A stretch of 64,000 bases of DNA from Clostridia bacterium (GCA_900755035.1 CAAEEZ010000016.1:124001-188000), one strand, 5' to 3'; positions 42,031 to 51,867 are shown, counted from the first letter of the stretch. Translations and numbers: made by a program. Notes: a model not told the origin generated them from the letters alone.

Positions 42031-44460
42031 TTACGCTAAAACGATATTTATCAATCTATTTGGTATTGCAATCAGTTTTTTAATAGTTTTGCCTTGTATT
42101 AGTTCTTGTACCTTTTCGTCGCTAAGTACAAGTTTTTCTAGTTCTTCTTTGCTTACGCTAGAAGGTACTACGATTTTTGCTTTTACCTTGCTGTTGATTT
42201 GTACGGCAAGTTCTACTTCGTCAAGTACAAGTGCTTTTTCGTCGTAAGTAGGGTATTTTTGGTTAAATACCGAGCCGTTAAAGAAACCGCAAATCTCGTT
42301 TATCTCTTCGGCAAAGTGCGGAGTAATAGGTGCAAGTAGTAAAATAAGGTCTTTTAAGCAATCTTCGTATAGCCTATTTTTAACTTCGCCCAAAGAGTCG
42401 TACTTGTACATTGCGTTGGTTAGTTCCATTATCTTAGCGATAGCAGTGTTAAACGCAAAGGCGTCCATATCGCTCGTGCAAGCTTTTATGGTGTTGTTAT
42501 GAACGTAGTTAAGTTCTTTTTCAGCCTTTTGGTAAGGTGCGTCTACGTAGGTGTAATTTTTTGCTTGTTCGTACATTCTTTCTACTCTTTCGATATACTT
42601 GTTTATAGCCTTAATTCCGTCTTCGTTCCAAGGGCCACCGTCAACGTAACTAAAACCGAACATTAAGTACATTCTAAATACGTCCGAGCCGTATTCTTTT
42701 ACGAAGGTGTCAGGGGAGATAACGTTGCCCTTTGACTTACTCATTTTATTTCCGTCCGAGCCAAGAATAGTGCCTTGGTGAACAAGCGACTTAAACGGTT
42801 CGTCAAAGTCTAGGTATCCCATATCTCTAAGCGCTTTCGTAAAGAATCTAGCGTAAAGTAGGTGCATACAAGCGTGCTCTGCACCACCGATATACTTATC
42901 TACAGGTAGCATTTTGTTTACGATATCCTTGTTAAACGCCTCTATGTCGTTGTGTGGGTCTACGTAACGCAAGTAGTACCAGCTAGAACATACGAAGGTG
43001 TCCAAAGTATCTACTTCACGTTTTGCAGGGCGACCGCAAACAGGACAAACCGTATTTACGAATTCGTCGCACTTAGCAAGCGGTGATTTTCCGTCAGGCT
43101 TAAATTCTACGTTGTAAGGTAATTCAACGGGCAGTTGGTCCTCAGGAACGGGAACGATACCACAGTGGTCGCAATATACCACAGGGATAGGGCAACCCCA
43201 ATACCTTTGTCTTGATACAAGCCAATCACGTAGTCTGTAATTAGTAACGAGTTTGCCGTTGCCGTCCTTTTCTAATTTTGCGGTTATTGCAGCCTTAGCT
43301 TCTTCGGTGGTCATACCGTCAAAGCCAGGGGTGTTGCAAACGATACCTTCTTCACAGTACGGTAATTCGTCGTTGCCGTTAGGGTTTTGGATTACTCTTA
43401 CGATAGGTAGATCGTGCTTTTTAGCAAAGATATAGTCCCTGTCGTCGTGAGCGGCAACGCCCATTACTGCGCCCGTACCGTAGCTTGCTAGTACGTAGTC
43501 GGCAACAAGAACGGGTACTTTGTCCCCGTTAATAGGGTTTATTGCGTACGCTCCCGTAAATACGCCCGTTTTTTCACGAGCAGTGGATAGCCTTTCTATT
43601 TCGTTTATCTTCGAGCAATCCTCTTTGTATTTTTCCACTTCGGCTTTATGCTCAGGCGTGGTGATTTTGTCTACAAGCTCGTTTTCTGGGGCAAGTACTA
43701 CGTAGGTAACGCCGTTTAAGGTGTCCACACGGGTGGTAAATACGTTAAACTTTTCGCCCGTCGTCAAGGTGAAAGTAACCTCTGTACCGGTGGATTTGCC
43801 TATCCAATGCTTTTGCATAAGTACCGTCTTTTTAGGCCAATCTAGCGTATCTAAGCCTTGCAATAATTCCTCGGAGTAGTCGGTAATTTTGAAGAACCAT
43901 TGAGTTAGGTTTTTCCTTATTACCTCAGTGCCACATCTTTCGCAGTGGTTTTCCACAACTTGCTCGTTGGCAAGCACGGTTTGGCAACTAGGACACCAAT
44001 TTACAGGCGCTTCCTTTCTGTACGCTAGGCCGTGTTTGTATAGTTGCAAGAATATCCATTGCGTCCATTTATAGTACTCGGGAGTACAAGTAATTACTTC
44101 GTTTTCCCAGTTAAAAGTTGCACCCATTTCCTTTAAGGTTTCTTCCATGGTTGCAATATTTTTCATAGTGCTGTCTTTAGGGTGAACGCCGGTTTTGATA
44201 GCGTAGTTTTCAGCAGGCAAACCGAAAGCGTCAAATCCCATAGGTTGAAAAACTTCGTACCCTTGCATACGCTTAAAACGAGCGTAACTATCGCTAGGTC
44301 CGTAGTTGTACCAGTGTCCAACGTGAAGTTTAGCAGCAGAAGGGTAGGAGAACATTTCGAGCACGTACCATTTTTTGTCCACGTTCTCTTCGTGGAATTT
44401 GTACAGCTTATTTTCTTCCCAAATTTTTTGCCACTTTTTCTCGGTTTCAACTAAATTCAT
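42031..44460 (-). CDS. leuS: Leucyl-tRNA synthetase
   Basis: 809 residues of bacterial type. The HIGH-type motif is KLHVGHWYNYG, the KMSKS motif is NKMSKSKGN, a zinc knuckle is WCPSCQTVLANEQV...CERCG, and the editing domain shows TTRVDTLNG and GTGAVMGVAAHDDRDY. It is first in the leuS-serS operon, with a good promoter at 44502-44530 and no T-box leader visible. Confidence 0.97.
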   Translation of the reverse strand: MNLVETEKKWQKIWEENKLYKFHEENVDKKWYVLEMFSYPSAAKLHVGHWYNYGPSDSYARFKRMQGYEVFQPMGFDAFGLPAENYAIKTGVHPKDSTMKNIATMEETLKEMGATFNWENEVITCTPEYYKWTQWIFLQLYKHGLAYRKEAPVNWCPSCQTVLANEQVVENHCERCGTEVIRKNLTQWFFKITDYSEELLQGLDTLDWPKKTVLMQKHWIGKSTGTEVTFTLTTGEKFNVFTTRVDTLNGVTYVVLAPENELVDKITTPEHKAEVEKYKEDCSKINEIERLSTAREKTGVFTGAYAINPINGDKVPVLVADYVLASYGTGAVMGVAAHDDRDYIFAKKHDLPIVRVIQNPNGNDELPYCEEGIVCNTPGFDGMTTEEAKAAITAKLEKDGNGKLVTNYRLRDWLVSRQRYWGCPIPVVYCDHCGIVPVPEDQLPVELPYNVEFKPDGKSPLAKCDEFVNTVCPVCGRPAKREVDTLDTFVCSSWYYLRYVDPHNDIEAFNKDIVNKMLPVDKYIGGAEHACMHLLYARFFTKALRDMGYLDFDEPFKSLVHQGTILGSDGNKMSKSKGNVISPDTFVKEYGSDVFRMYLMFGFSYVDGGPWNEDGIKAINKYIERVERMYEQAKNYTYVDAPYQKAEKELNYVHNNTIKACTSDMDAFAFNTAIAKIMELTNAMYKYDSLGEVKNRLYEDCLKDLILLLAPITPHFAEEINEICGFFNGSVFNQKYPTYDEKALVLDEVELAVQINSKVKAKIVVPSSVSKEELEKLVLSDEKVQELIQGKTIKKLIAIPNRLINIVLA

Positions 44461-44501
44461 TGTTTTTCTCCATTGATTCTTTTATAGTATATATATTTTT
44501 A

Positions 44502-44530
44502 ATACTAATACTATTAGCTAATTATGTCAA
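44502..44530 (-). promoter_or_regulatory. leuS promoter
   Basis: On the minus strand TTGACA (44530-44525), a 17-bp spacer and TAGTAT (44507-44502). The leader to the ATG is only ~35 bases, too short for a T-box. Confidence 0.75.
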
Positions 44531-44721
44531 TTATTTGTGGCGACTGAATAACGGTAACTTTGTTAAAAATCTTCGAAAAAATACTAAAATGCCAAAAATT
44601 TTAGAAAAACTAATAGAAAATTAAAATATTTTTTTAACTTATTGGAATTCTTAAACAAATATTGCAATTTGTATAAAAATATTGTATGATAAATAGGTGA
44701 TAATACGAAAAGGAGAGAGAT

Positions 44722-46386
44722 ATGGCAAAAAGAAATAAAGCGTGTCCAATATGCTTTTTGAAAAACGCATTCAAACCAAAATACGCTTTGGTGGATATTG
44801 ATACGGACGAAGTTTTTAACAACGGCGTACTTGAAACGCCACCAATGGGTTGGAGCAGTTGGAACTGTTTTAGAAATAAAATAAGCGAAGAAATGATACT
44901 TGACGTAGCAAAAGCGTACAAGAAGAGCGGACTAATAGAGGCAGGTTACAAATATTTTAACCTAGACGACGATTGGCACTCTAATTTAAGGGACGAAAAC
45001 GGCGAATTGCAAGGGGATTTGTCAAAATTCCCACGAAACGTTGCGCCACTTGTAAAGGACCTTAACGATATGGGACTAAAAGTGGGCATATATTCTTCCA
45101 ACGGTACGCTTACTTGCGAGGATTTACCTGCTAGCGAGGGCAACGAAGATAGAGATGCTTATACCTTTGCAAAATGGGGCATAGAGTATTTTAAGTACGA
45201 CTTTTGTCATAACGTTCCTTTGTCAAAATACGCTCCGCTTATATCGGTTATGAGCCTTGCAAAACTTGGCGAAACCGAGAAATATACTTATAGCGTGGAT
45301 ACGGCGCATTTAGAGGGTTCTGCAAGGATATTCAAGGACGAAAAAATGCCAAACGGCGTGTTCGTATCGGGTCTAGACGCAAACAAGGGCGCAATCACCT
45401 TTGAAAACGTGAACGTTGAAGAAACAGGAAAATATGCGCTTACTTTAACTGTTAAAAAGCACGGCTGGACGTACGACAAATACGCAATGATAATCGTAAA
45501 CGGCAAGAAAAAATACGAAGTTTCCACCCCAGGTTGCAAGCCTTGGAACGATTATACTAGATGTCAAGTGGTGGTAGAACTTGAAAAGGGCGTAAACACC
45601 ATAAAAATATTCAACCCTATCGCTAAAAAAGAAAATAGCGCAAGAATTTTGTACAAGCGTATGAGCGATGCGCTAATTAGACAAAGCGAAAGATACGCAA
45701 AAGAGACGGGAAGCGAAGTTAAACCTATTGCCTTTTCTATTTGCGAGTGGGGCTTTAACAAACCATATAAATGGGGCAGATTTACGGGCAATTTGTGGAG
45801 AACCACGCAAGATATTCGCCCTTGGATGTGGTGGATAAATATGATTTATAGGCACAACGTAAAACTATATAAGTACGCAGGCGTTGGCACTTACAACGAC
45901 CCTGATATGCTAGAAGTAGGCAACGGCGATTTAACCCCAACGCAAGGCAGGTCGCACTTTTCGTTGTGGTGTATGATGGCGTCGCCGTTAATTTTGGGTA
46001 ACGACCTAAGGAAGTTTATTTTGCCTAACGGCGAAGTGGACGAAAGCAATGAAACGTTGAAGATAATTACCAACAAAAATCTAATTGCTATCGACCAAGA
46101 CAAACTATGTAAGCCTGCAAAACCGATAAAACTAGGCGGTGTGGATATTTTGGCAAGACCGCTTGAAGGTGGCAGAGTTGCGCTATGCTTGTACAACAAA
46201 ACGAAGATGAAAAAGACGGCAAAATTCGACGTAAGAAAACTAATTAACGACGAATACGTATGCCTAGAAGACGCTAAAAATTACGATATCGTAGAGCAAT
46301 GGACGGGAGAAACCGAAGAGGAAAAAATCAGCGTAAAATTAGAGGCGTTTGCATCAAAAGTTTACGTTATTACCCCAAAAAAATAA
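44722..46386 (+). CDS. Alpha-galactosidase-like glycoside hydrolase, family 27
   Basis: 554 residues. The GH27 start motif is TPPMGWSSWN (~39-48). The nucleophile is Asp160 in FKYDFC, and the acid/base is Asp364 in WRTTQDI, after SICEWG. Between them (~190-300) lies an inserted beta-rich domain (GKYALTLTV, YDKYAMIIVNGKK, GVNTIKIFNP) resembling a CBM35/CBM6-type carbohydrate-binding fold. No signal peptide is visible, and a ~35-residue N-terminal lead with CPICF precedes the core, so it probably acts in the cytoplasm on imported oligosaccharides. It lies 10 bp before the GH2 gene. Confidence 0.88.
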   Translation: MAKRNKACPICFLKNAFKPKYALVDIDTDEVFNNGVLETPPMGWSSWNCFRNKISEEMILDVAKAYKKSGLIEAGYKYFNLDDDWHSNLRDENGELQGDLSKFPRNVAPLVKDLNDMGLKVGIYSSNGTLTCEDLPASEGNEDRDAYTFAKWGIEYFKYDFCHNVPLSKYAPLISVMSLAKLGETEKYTYSVDTAHLEGSARIFKDEKMPNGVFVSGLDANKGAITFENVNVEETGKYALTLTVKKHGWTYDKYAMIIVNGKKKYEVSTPGCKPWNDYTRCQVVVELEKGVNTIKIFNPIAKKENSARILYKRMSDALIRQSERYAKETGSEVKPIAFSICEWGFNKPYKWGRFTGNLWRTTQDIRPWMWWINMIYRHNVKLYKYAGVGTYNDPDMLEVGNGDLTPTQGRSHFSLWCMMASPLILGNDLRKFILPNGEVDESNETLKIITNKNLIAIDQDKLCKPAKPIKLGGVDILARPLEGGRVALCLYNKTKMKKTAKFDVRKLINDEYVCLEDAKNYDIVEQWTGETEEEKISVKLEAFASKVYVITPKK

Positions 46387-46396
46387 GAGGTATATT

Positions 46397-48169
46397 ATGA
46401 AAATACTTAGTACTAATTTCGGCAAAGCAATAGATACGCATAATCCGTTACCCGAATATCCAAGACCGCAAATGGTAAGAGATAATTATCAAATGCTGAA
46501 CGGATATTGGGATTACGCAATATGCAATATCAATAAAACGCCAACAAGATACGACGGCAAAATAGTAGTGCCGTTTTCACCTGAAGCAAAACTATCGGGC
46601 GTACTTAGGTCGGTATCGCCAAACGACGTATTATATTACAAAAAGGAGTTTAATCTTACGTTTTTGAAGGATAAACCTCGTGTTTTGTTGCATTTTGACG
46701 CTGTAGACTATATTGCAGAAGTTACGTTAAACGGAGTAATCGTTGGTAAACATAGGGGTGGATTTTTGCCGTTTACCTTTGACGTAACGGACGTAATAAA
46801 GGAAGAAAACGTACTAGAAGTAAAGGTAACCGACCCGTCGGACACGATGCCACAATCAAGGGGCAAACAAAAACTAAATAGGGGTGGAATTTTCTATACT
46901 GCGCAAAGCGGTATTTGGCAAAGCGTTTGGATAGAGCAAGTTGCCGAAACCTACGTAAAAAGTGTAAGGCTTACCCCCGATATAGATAAGCGCACCCTTA
47001 CCGTTAGTTTGGATACGACGGGATACGTAGAGAAAAAGCGTATCATCGTAAAACTAAGGGATAAAGTGGTGTTAGAGCAGGAGTTTAGCCAAGACGAGTA
47101 CACCTTGCAGTTTGGAGAAGTGGAGTTGTGGTCGCCTGAAAATCCTACTTTGTACGATTACGAATTAAAGGCGGACGAGGACGAATTTACGGGCTATTTT
47201 GCAATGCGTAAATTTAGTACGAAACTTGCTATGGACGGCAAAGTTAGATTCTATCTTAATAATTTGCCGTATTTCCAAAGCGGACTACTAGACCAAGGTT
47301 ATTGGCCGGACGGACTACTTACCCCGCCAAGCGACGAAGCAATGATATACGATATTAAAACCATGAAAGAGATGGGCTTTAATATGCTAAGGAAACATAT
47401 CAAGATAGAGCCTTTAAGGTGGTATTACCATTGCGATAGGCTAGGTATGATTGTTTGGCAGGACTTTGTAAACGGTGGTGGCAAAATTCATATGGGTAGA
47501 ATGGGTTTAGCAGGAATGTTGCATCTACCTATTTCCGACAGTAAGTATTGGTTCTTTTCTAGGACGAATATGGCAGGAAGAACGGAGTATCTAGACGAAG
47601 TAGCGCCTACTATCGAGCATTTGTACAACGTGCCGTCTATTGCCGTTTGGGTACCTTTTAACGAAGGTTGGGGACAATTTGACAGTGGTATGGTTGTAAG
47701 CAAAATATTGTCGCTAGATAAAACTAGGCTAATCGACCACGCAAGTGGTTGGGTGGACCAAGGTTTTGGCGATTTTAGAAGTTTGCATATCTATTGGCGT
47801 CCCGTTAGATTACCAAAAGACGCTAGGTGCATTGCCTTAACCGAATTCGGTGGATATTCTTTGCCTGTCGAAAAGCATTACGCTAAAAATAAAAAAGCCT
47901 TTGGCTACAAATTCTTAAAGAATAAGGAAGAATTAGAAGTTGGGCTAAAAAGATTATACGAAAGGGATATAATAGGCAATATCGAAAAAGGCTTGTCGGC
48001 AGCAATCTATACGCAAGTTAGCGACGTAGAGGACGAAATCAACGGACTACTTACCTACGATAGAAAAGTAGAGAAGGTAGGTAAAGAAAAGATGATGGAA
48101 ATAAACGTTGCCGTTCAGGACAAATTCCACCAAGTGCTAAGTAGTAGAGAAAAAAGTAAAAATTCATAA
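46397..48169 (+). CDS. Glycoside hydrolase family 2 protein
   Basis: 590 residues from ATG 46397 (AGAGG upstream). A longer in-frame start at 46349 would run back into the previous gene and is rejected. The order is: sugar-binding jelly-roll domain (FDAVDYIAEVTLNG...GGFLPFTFDVTD), immunoglobulin-like domain, TIM barrel with acid/base Glu in FNEGWGQ and nucleophile Glu in TEFGG. No signal peptide is visible. Candidates are beta-galactosidase, beta-glucuronidase or related activity, and the motifs do not settle which. It pairs with the GH27 enzyme to trim galactose-containing glycans (inference). Confidence 0.87.
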   Translation: MKILSTNFGKAIDTHNPLPEYPRPQMVRDNYQMLNGYWDYAICNINKTPTRYDGKIVVPFSPEAKLSGVLRSVSPNDVLYYKKEFNLTFLKDKPRVLLHFDAVDYIAEVTLNGVIVGKHRGGFLPFTFDVTDVIKEENVLEVKVTDPSDTMPQSRGKQKLNRGGIFYTAQSGIWQSVWIEQVAETYVKSVRLTPDIDKRTLTVSLDTTGYVEKKRIIVKLRDKVVLEQEFSQDEYTLQFGEVELWSPENPTLYDYELKADEDEFTGYFAMRKFSTKLAMDGKVRFYLNNLPYFQSGLLDQGYWPDGLLTPPSDEAMIYDIKTMKEMGFNMLRKHIKIEPLRWYYHCDRLGMIVWQDFVNGGGKIHMGRMGLAGMLHLPISDSKYWFFSRTNMAGRTEYLDEVAPTIEHLYNVPSIAVWVPFNEGWGQFDSGMVVSKILSLDKTRLIDHASGWVDQGFGDFRSLHIYWRPVRLPKDARCIALTEFGGYSLPVEKHYAKNKKAFGYKFLKNKEELEVGLKRLYERDIIGNIEKGLSAAIYTQVSDVEDEINGLLTYDRKVEKVGKEKMMEINVAVQDKFHQVLSSREKSKNS

Positions 48170-48181
48170 AACGAAATAAAT

Positions 48182-48205
48182 AAAGAGCCGATAAGGCTCT
48201 TTTTA
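48182..48205 (+). terminator. Glycosidase operon terminator
   Basis: AAAGAGCC, loop and GGCTCTTTTT, directly after the GH2 stop. Confidence 0.85.
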
Positions 48206-48294
48206 TAGGTTAAATATTTTTTAATAGGTTAATAGTAAGACGTGAAGTAGCTAAATAAATTGAAAAAGCAAACGAACTTATTGCAAAGCAAAAA

Positions 48295-48648
48295 TTAAAA
48301 TAGTCCGTCGCTATCTATTTGTTCGTCCGCTTCTTTGTCTAAAAACTTGATTGCCGTGCCGTAAGCAATTACTTCGGCAGCCCCCGATGCTATTGTGGAC
48401 GAGGTGTATAAAATGCCAAGGATAGCGTCAGCGCCCATGGATTCAGCCTCTTCTACCATACGCTTGGTTGCGTATTGTCTTGCTTCGTTCATCATTTCGG
48501 TGTAGGTTTTCAGTTCCCCGCCGAATAATCCCTTAAATGCAGCAAAAATATCCTTGAACATATTTTTGGTTTGAACCATATTGCCTTTTACTATTCCTAA
48601 AACTTCGTATTTTCTGTTTGGGATATTATCAATAGTTGCTAGAATCAT
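48295..48648 (-). CDS. YbjQ-family (DUF74) protein
   Basis: 117 residues. VLGIVKGNMVQTKNMFKDIFAAFKGLFGGELKTYTEMM and MGADAILGILYTSS follow the YbjQ/UPF0145 pattern, small pentamer-forming proteins of unknown function sometimes annotated as heavy-metal-binding. It overlaps the upstream membrane protein gene by 20 bp, so the two are translationally coupled. Confidence 0.88.
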   Translation of the reverse strand: MILATIDNIPNRKYEVLGIVKGNMVQTKNMFKDIFAAFKGLFGGELKTYTEMMNEARQYATKRMVEEAESMGADAILGILYTSSTIASGAAEVIAYGTAIKFLDKEADEQIDSDGLF

Positions 48649-48856
48649 CGTCCTTGGTCTCCTTTATTTCCTTAATGCGTTGAATCCACGCTCCTATCGC
48701 AACTACGCATAGGAACGACGGCACTGAAAGTAGTACGACTTTTAGCCACAATTCCATATTAGGAATCATGGTAAATCCGTATGCCATCGAGGCTAAAAAA
48801 ACTATTAGCACCACCGCAATTATAATGGGCGCTATATATGGTTTTAATTTTTTCAT
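48629..48856 (-). CDS. Small two-helix membrane protein
   Basis: 75 residues with two hydrophobic helices (~7-30 and ~38-56) and a charged acidic tail (KEIKETKDDDSSN). No family recognised. It is coupled to the YbjQ gene by a 20-bp overlap, suggesting the pair work together at the membrane. Confidence 0.75.
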   Translation of the reverse strand: MKKLKPYIAPIIIAVVLIVFLASMAYGFTMIPNMELWLKVVLLSVPSFLCVVAIGAWIQRIKEIKETKDDDSSNY

Positions 48857-49011
48857 CTTTACTCCGTTTTTTTATTATAGCACAAAAAATTAAAAAACAA
48901 TTCAAAAGATATCTAGTAAAGGAAAATATCGTTTTATTTTATTGCTAATTCGTGTTATAATGTTCTAAACGCAAACGAAAAGCACTTAATTTATTTATTA
49001 TAAGGATTATT

Positions 49012-49662
49012 ATGAAAAAACTTTGTATATTTGATTTGGACGGCACGCTAACTAATACGTTGGACAATTTAGCGTACGTAACGAACGAGGCACTTGGAAA
49101 ATTTGACATCAAGCCAAGCCCAACGGAAATGTTTAAGTATTTTGCAGGCGACGGCGTAAAACAACTGATAAAAAGGGCAATGGAATATCAAAACGCCGAT
49201 ATGACAAACTACGATGCTTGCCTAAATACCTATCTAGAAATGTTTGAAACCAAATGTTCGTATCTTGTAAAACCTTACGACGATATAGTAAACTTGCTTG
49301 GCGAATTAAAAAAGATGGGCGTTAAACTATCCGTTTACTCAAACAAACCGCACGAAATGGCAGTTAGCGTTGTTGAAGAAATATTTGGTAAAGGCACTTT
49401 CGACGTAATTATCGGGCAAAGAGAAGGCCACGAAGTAAAGCCGTCTGCCGAGGGTGTGTTTGAAACTATGGAAACGCTAGGGGTAAATGCTAAGGACGTA
49501 CTTTACATAGGCGACACGAATACCGACGTAAAAACGGGCAAAAACGCAGGAGTTTTTACGATAGGCGTAACTTGGGGTTTTAGAACGAAAGACGAACTTG
49601 AAAAGGAAGGAGCGGACGTAATTATAGATAATCCGCTACAAGTACTGAATTATTTAGATTAA
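49012..49662 (+). CDS. HAD-family phosphatase (phosphoglycolate phosphatase-like)
   Basis: 216 residues. HAD motif I FDLDGTLTNT gives the nucleophile and acid/base Asp pair. Motif II is VYSNKPH, motif III includes KPSAEGVF and motif IV is YIGDTNTDVKTG. An alpha-helical cap inserted after motif I makes it subclass I, like Gph. The substrate is uncertain. It is 12 bp before the YqeY gene, in an operon with RidA. Confidence 0.87.
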   Translation: MKKLCIFDLDGTLTNTLDNLAYVTNEALGKFDIKPSPTEMFKYFAGDGVKQLIKRAMEYQNADMTNYDACLNTYLEMFETKCSYLVKPYDDIVNLLGELKKMGVKLSVYSNKPHEMAVSVVEEIFGKGTFDVIIGQREGHEVKPSAEGVFETMETLGVNAKDVLYIGDTNTDVKTGKNAGVFTIGVTWGFRTKDELEKEGADVIIDNPLQVLNYLD

Positions 49663-49674
49663 CAGGAGGCAGTT

Positions 49675-50097
49675 ATGTTATTAGAAGATTTGAAAAAAGA
49701 AAAAGTAGTTTACATGAAGGAAAAGAACAAAGAGGCTGTAAACGCAATGAATGCACTTATCAACAAGGCAATGCTACTTACGATTGAAAAAAGAAAGGAC
49801 GGTGGGGAACTTGCCGACGCCGACGTAGACGTACTATTACAAAAAACCGAAAAAGAACTTATCGAAGAGCAGGTTGCTTACAAAAATGCGGGCAGAGAGG
49901 ACACCGTACAAAGTTTAGAGGTGCAACTAGAAACGATAAGAAAGTATTTGCCAAAACTACTTAGCGACGAAGAAATTAAGGAAGTAATTTTGTCGCTTAG
50001 CGATAGGTCTATGCCTACCGTTATGAAGCACTTTAAGGCTAACTATAACGGCAAGGTAGATATGAAAAGAGTAGGAATAGTGCTAAAACAAATATAG
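49675..50097 (+). CDS. GatB/YqeY-domain protein
   Basis: 140 residues, entirely helical, matching YqeY (MLLEDLKKEK...NKEAVNAMNALINKAMLLTIEKRKDG and a C-terminal MKHFKANYNGKVDMKRVGIVLK). The family shares the C-terminal domain of GatB and is suspected to bind tRNA. The precise role is unknown. AGGAGG precedes the start. Confidence 0.9.
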   Translation: MLLEDLKKEKVVYMKEKNKEAVNAMNALINKAMLLTIEKRKDGGELADADVDVLLQKTEKELIEEQVAYKNAGREDTVQSLEVQLETIRKYLPKLLSDEEIKEVILSLSDRSMPTVMKHFKANYNGKVDMKRVGIVLKQI

Positions 50098-50121
50098 GAT
50101 TATAGCAAGAAGGAGAGTAAA

Positions 50122-50493
50122 ATGGAAGTAGTGTATTCTAACCATGCACCCGAAGCAATAGGTCCGTATTCGCAAGCAATAAAAGTGGACGGCTACTTGT
50201 TTACGTCGGGACAAATTCCTATTAACCCCGTAACGGGCGACGTAATTATAGGCGATATTATAATGCAAACCGAGCAAGTATGCAGGAACTTAAAAGAGGT
50301 GCTATCGGCAGCAGGCATAGGCTTTGCTAACGTAATTAAAACCACTTGCTTTTTAAGTGATATGGCGGACTTTGCTAGGTTTAACGAAGTGTACGCAAAG
50401 TATTTCGTATCTAAGCCTGCAAGAAGTTGCGTAGCAGTAAAAAGTTTGCCGAAGGGCGTATTAGTAGAGGTAGAATTGATTGCTAAATTATAA
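50122..50493 (+). CDS. ridA: RidA-family 2-iminopropanoate deaminase
   Basis: 123 residues with the RidA core IGPYSQAIKVDGYLFTSGQIP and KTTCFLSDMADFARFNEVY, ending in SLPKGVLVEVELIA. It hydrolyses reactive enamine/imine intermediates from PLP enzymes. It is the third gene of the HAD-YqeY-RidA run, with GGAGAG upstream. Confidence 0.92.
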   Translation: MEVVYSNHAPEAIGPYSQAIKVDGYLFTSGQIPINPVTGDVIIGDIIMQTEQVCRNLKEVLSAAGIGFANVIKTTCFLSDMADFARFNEVYAKYFVSKPARSCVAVKSLPKGVLVEVELIAKL

Positions 50494-50496
50494 CGC

Positions 50497-50521
50497 AAAA
50501 CGGGGTTTATCCTCGTTTTTG
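50497..50521 (+). terminator. ridA terminator
   Basis: AAAACGGGG, loop and CCTCGTTTTTG with one G-U pair. Confidence 0.75.
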
Positions 50522-50566
50522 TCGTTGTAAAAGCGTTATTTTGCAATTTTGGATAAAAGAGAGAGT

Positions 50567-51019
50567 ATGATAAAAGTTGCGTTTGTGTGCCACGGCAATA
50601 TATGTAGGTCGCCGATGGCAGAAATGATTATGGCAAAAAAGATAAAGGACGAAGGGCTTACGGGCAAGGTCGCAGTTAGTTCGTTTGCTACCTCGACAGA
50701 GGAAATAGGCAGTGGAATCCATTACGGCACTAGGGCAGTATTGGGTAGGCACGCAGTACCTATCGTGCCACACGTGGCAACCAGAATAACGAAAAACGAT
50801 TACGACCAAATGGATTACGTCGTTTGTATGGACGAGAATAATTTACGTAATTTGCGTTATTTACTTGGTACAGCAGACAAAGCCACCTTGCTACTTTCCT
50901 ACGTTGGCGAAAACGAAGAGGTGGACGACCCGTGGTATACGGGCGATTTTGAAAAAGCCTATTTTGATATATCACGAGGGGTGGACGGGCTAATCAAAAG
51001 GATTAAGGAGCAATTATGA
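50567..51019 (+). CDS. Low-molecular-weight protein tyrosine phosphatase
   Basis: 150 residues from ATG 50567 (MIKVAFVCHGNICRSPMAEM). A TTG 18 bases earlier is rejected because the family starts with the strand before the P-loop and GAGAG sits properly for the ATG. The catalytic loop is CHGNICRS, and the general-acid Asp is in DDPWYTGDF. It overlaps the next HAD gene by 4 bases. Confidence 0.92.
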   Translation: MIKVAFVCHGNICRSPMAEMIMAKKIKDEGLTGKVAVSSFATSTEEIGSGIHYGTRAVLGRHAVPIVPHVATRITKNDYDQMDYVVCMDENNLRNLRYLLGTADKATLLLSYVGENEEVDDPWYTGDFEKAYFDISRGVDGLIKRIKEQL

Positions 51020-51684
51020 TAAAAACGGTAATATTCGATATGGACGGAGTTTTGCTTGATACCGAAAGAATGATGACGGAGTGTTCGCTGACTATTTGTA
51101 AAAAATTAGGGGTAGAAAACGCCGAGCAATTAGCATTAGAAAACGCTGGCGTTGCAGGCAGTGAAATACGAAAGAAAATGGGCGAAATTCTAGGTGGTGG
51201 ATACAATGAAGGCAAAAGGTTTTACCAAAAATTCGGTGCGTTGTACGTAAAAAGGCTACTACTAGAAGGGATACCCGTAAAAGAAAATATCGAAGAAACG
51301 CTTAAATACTTAAAGGAACACGGCTATACTCTTGCCGTAGCATCTACGACCAAAACGCCACTTGTAAAACTGATGTTATCTATTTGCGGGCTGAAAAAAT
51401 ATTTTGATAGTATAATGGGTGGTGATAAGGTAGAAAATAGGAAACCTGCCCCCGATATATACCTTAAAAGTATTGAAAAAATAGGTAAAACGAGTGAGGA
51501 ATGCTACGCCGTTGAAGATTCGCTAGTAGGGGCAAAAGCCTCGATAGACGCAGGAATAAAAACCATTATTATTCCCGATTTACAAGAGCCGGACGAATAT
51601 AATAAGAAAAACGCATATAAGATTTTCGATAGCGCAAAAGACCTATTAGAATTTTTCAAAAAGGAAAACGAAGAGCCTAATTAA
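51016..51684 (+). CDS. HAD-family hydrolase, beta-phosphoglucomutase-like
   Basis: 222 residues. Motif I FDMDGVLLDTE, motif II VASTTKTP, motif III with KPAPDIYLKS and motif IV AVEDSLVGAKASIDAG are typical of subclass I HADs close to beta-phosphoglucomutase and YcjU-type phosphatases. It is coupled to the tyrosine phosphatase by ATGA overlap. The substrate is unknown. Confidence 0.87.
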   Translation: MIKTVIFDMDGVLLDTERMMTECSLTICKKLGVENAEQLALENAGVAGSEIRKKMGEILGGGYNEGKRFYQKFGALYVKRLLLEGIPVKENIEETLKYLKEHGYTLAVASTTKTPLVKLMLSICGLKKYFDSIMGGDKVENRKPAPDIYLKSIEKIGKTSEECYAVEDSLVGAKASIDAGIKTIIIPDLQEPDEYNKKNAYKIFDSAKDLLEFFKKENEEPN

Positions 51685-51696
51685 AGGCTCTTTTTT
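51672..51696 (+). terminator. Terminator of the phosphatase pair
   Basis: AGAGCCT / AGGCTCT followed by TTTTTT. The left arm overlaps the end of the HAD coding sequence. Confidence 0.85.
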
Positions 51697-51867
51697 AGTC
51701 GTTTTGTTATATTAAATATATTATTTTCCTTAAATATTACAATAAATAAAAAATTATCTTGATAAATCCAAACGACGAAAAAGTTTTTCGTTATGTAATA
51801 AAAAAATTGTAAAAAGAGCATATTAAAAGATTTTTTTGTAAAAACTTTTATAAATATTGCTAATCGA

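Noticed and set aside
44461..44721. T-box leader for leuS-serS
   Set aside because: The promoter lies ~40 bases from the leuS start, leaving no room, and no AGGTGG-type core is present.
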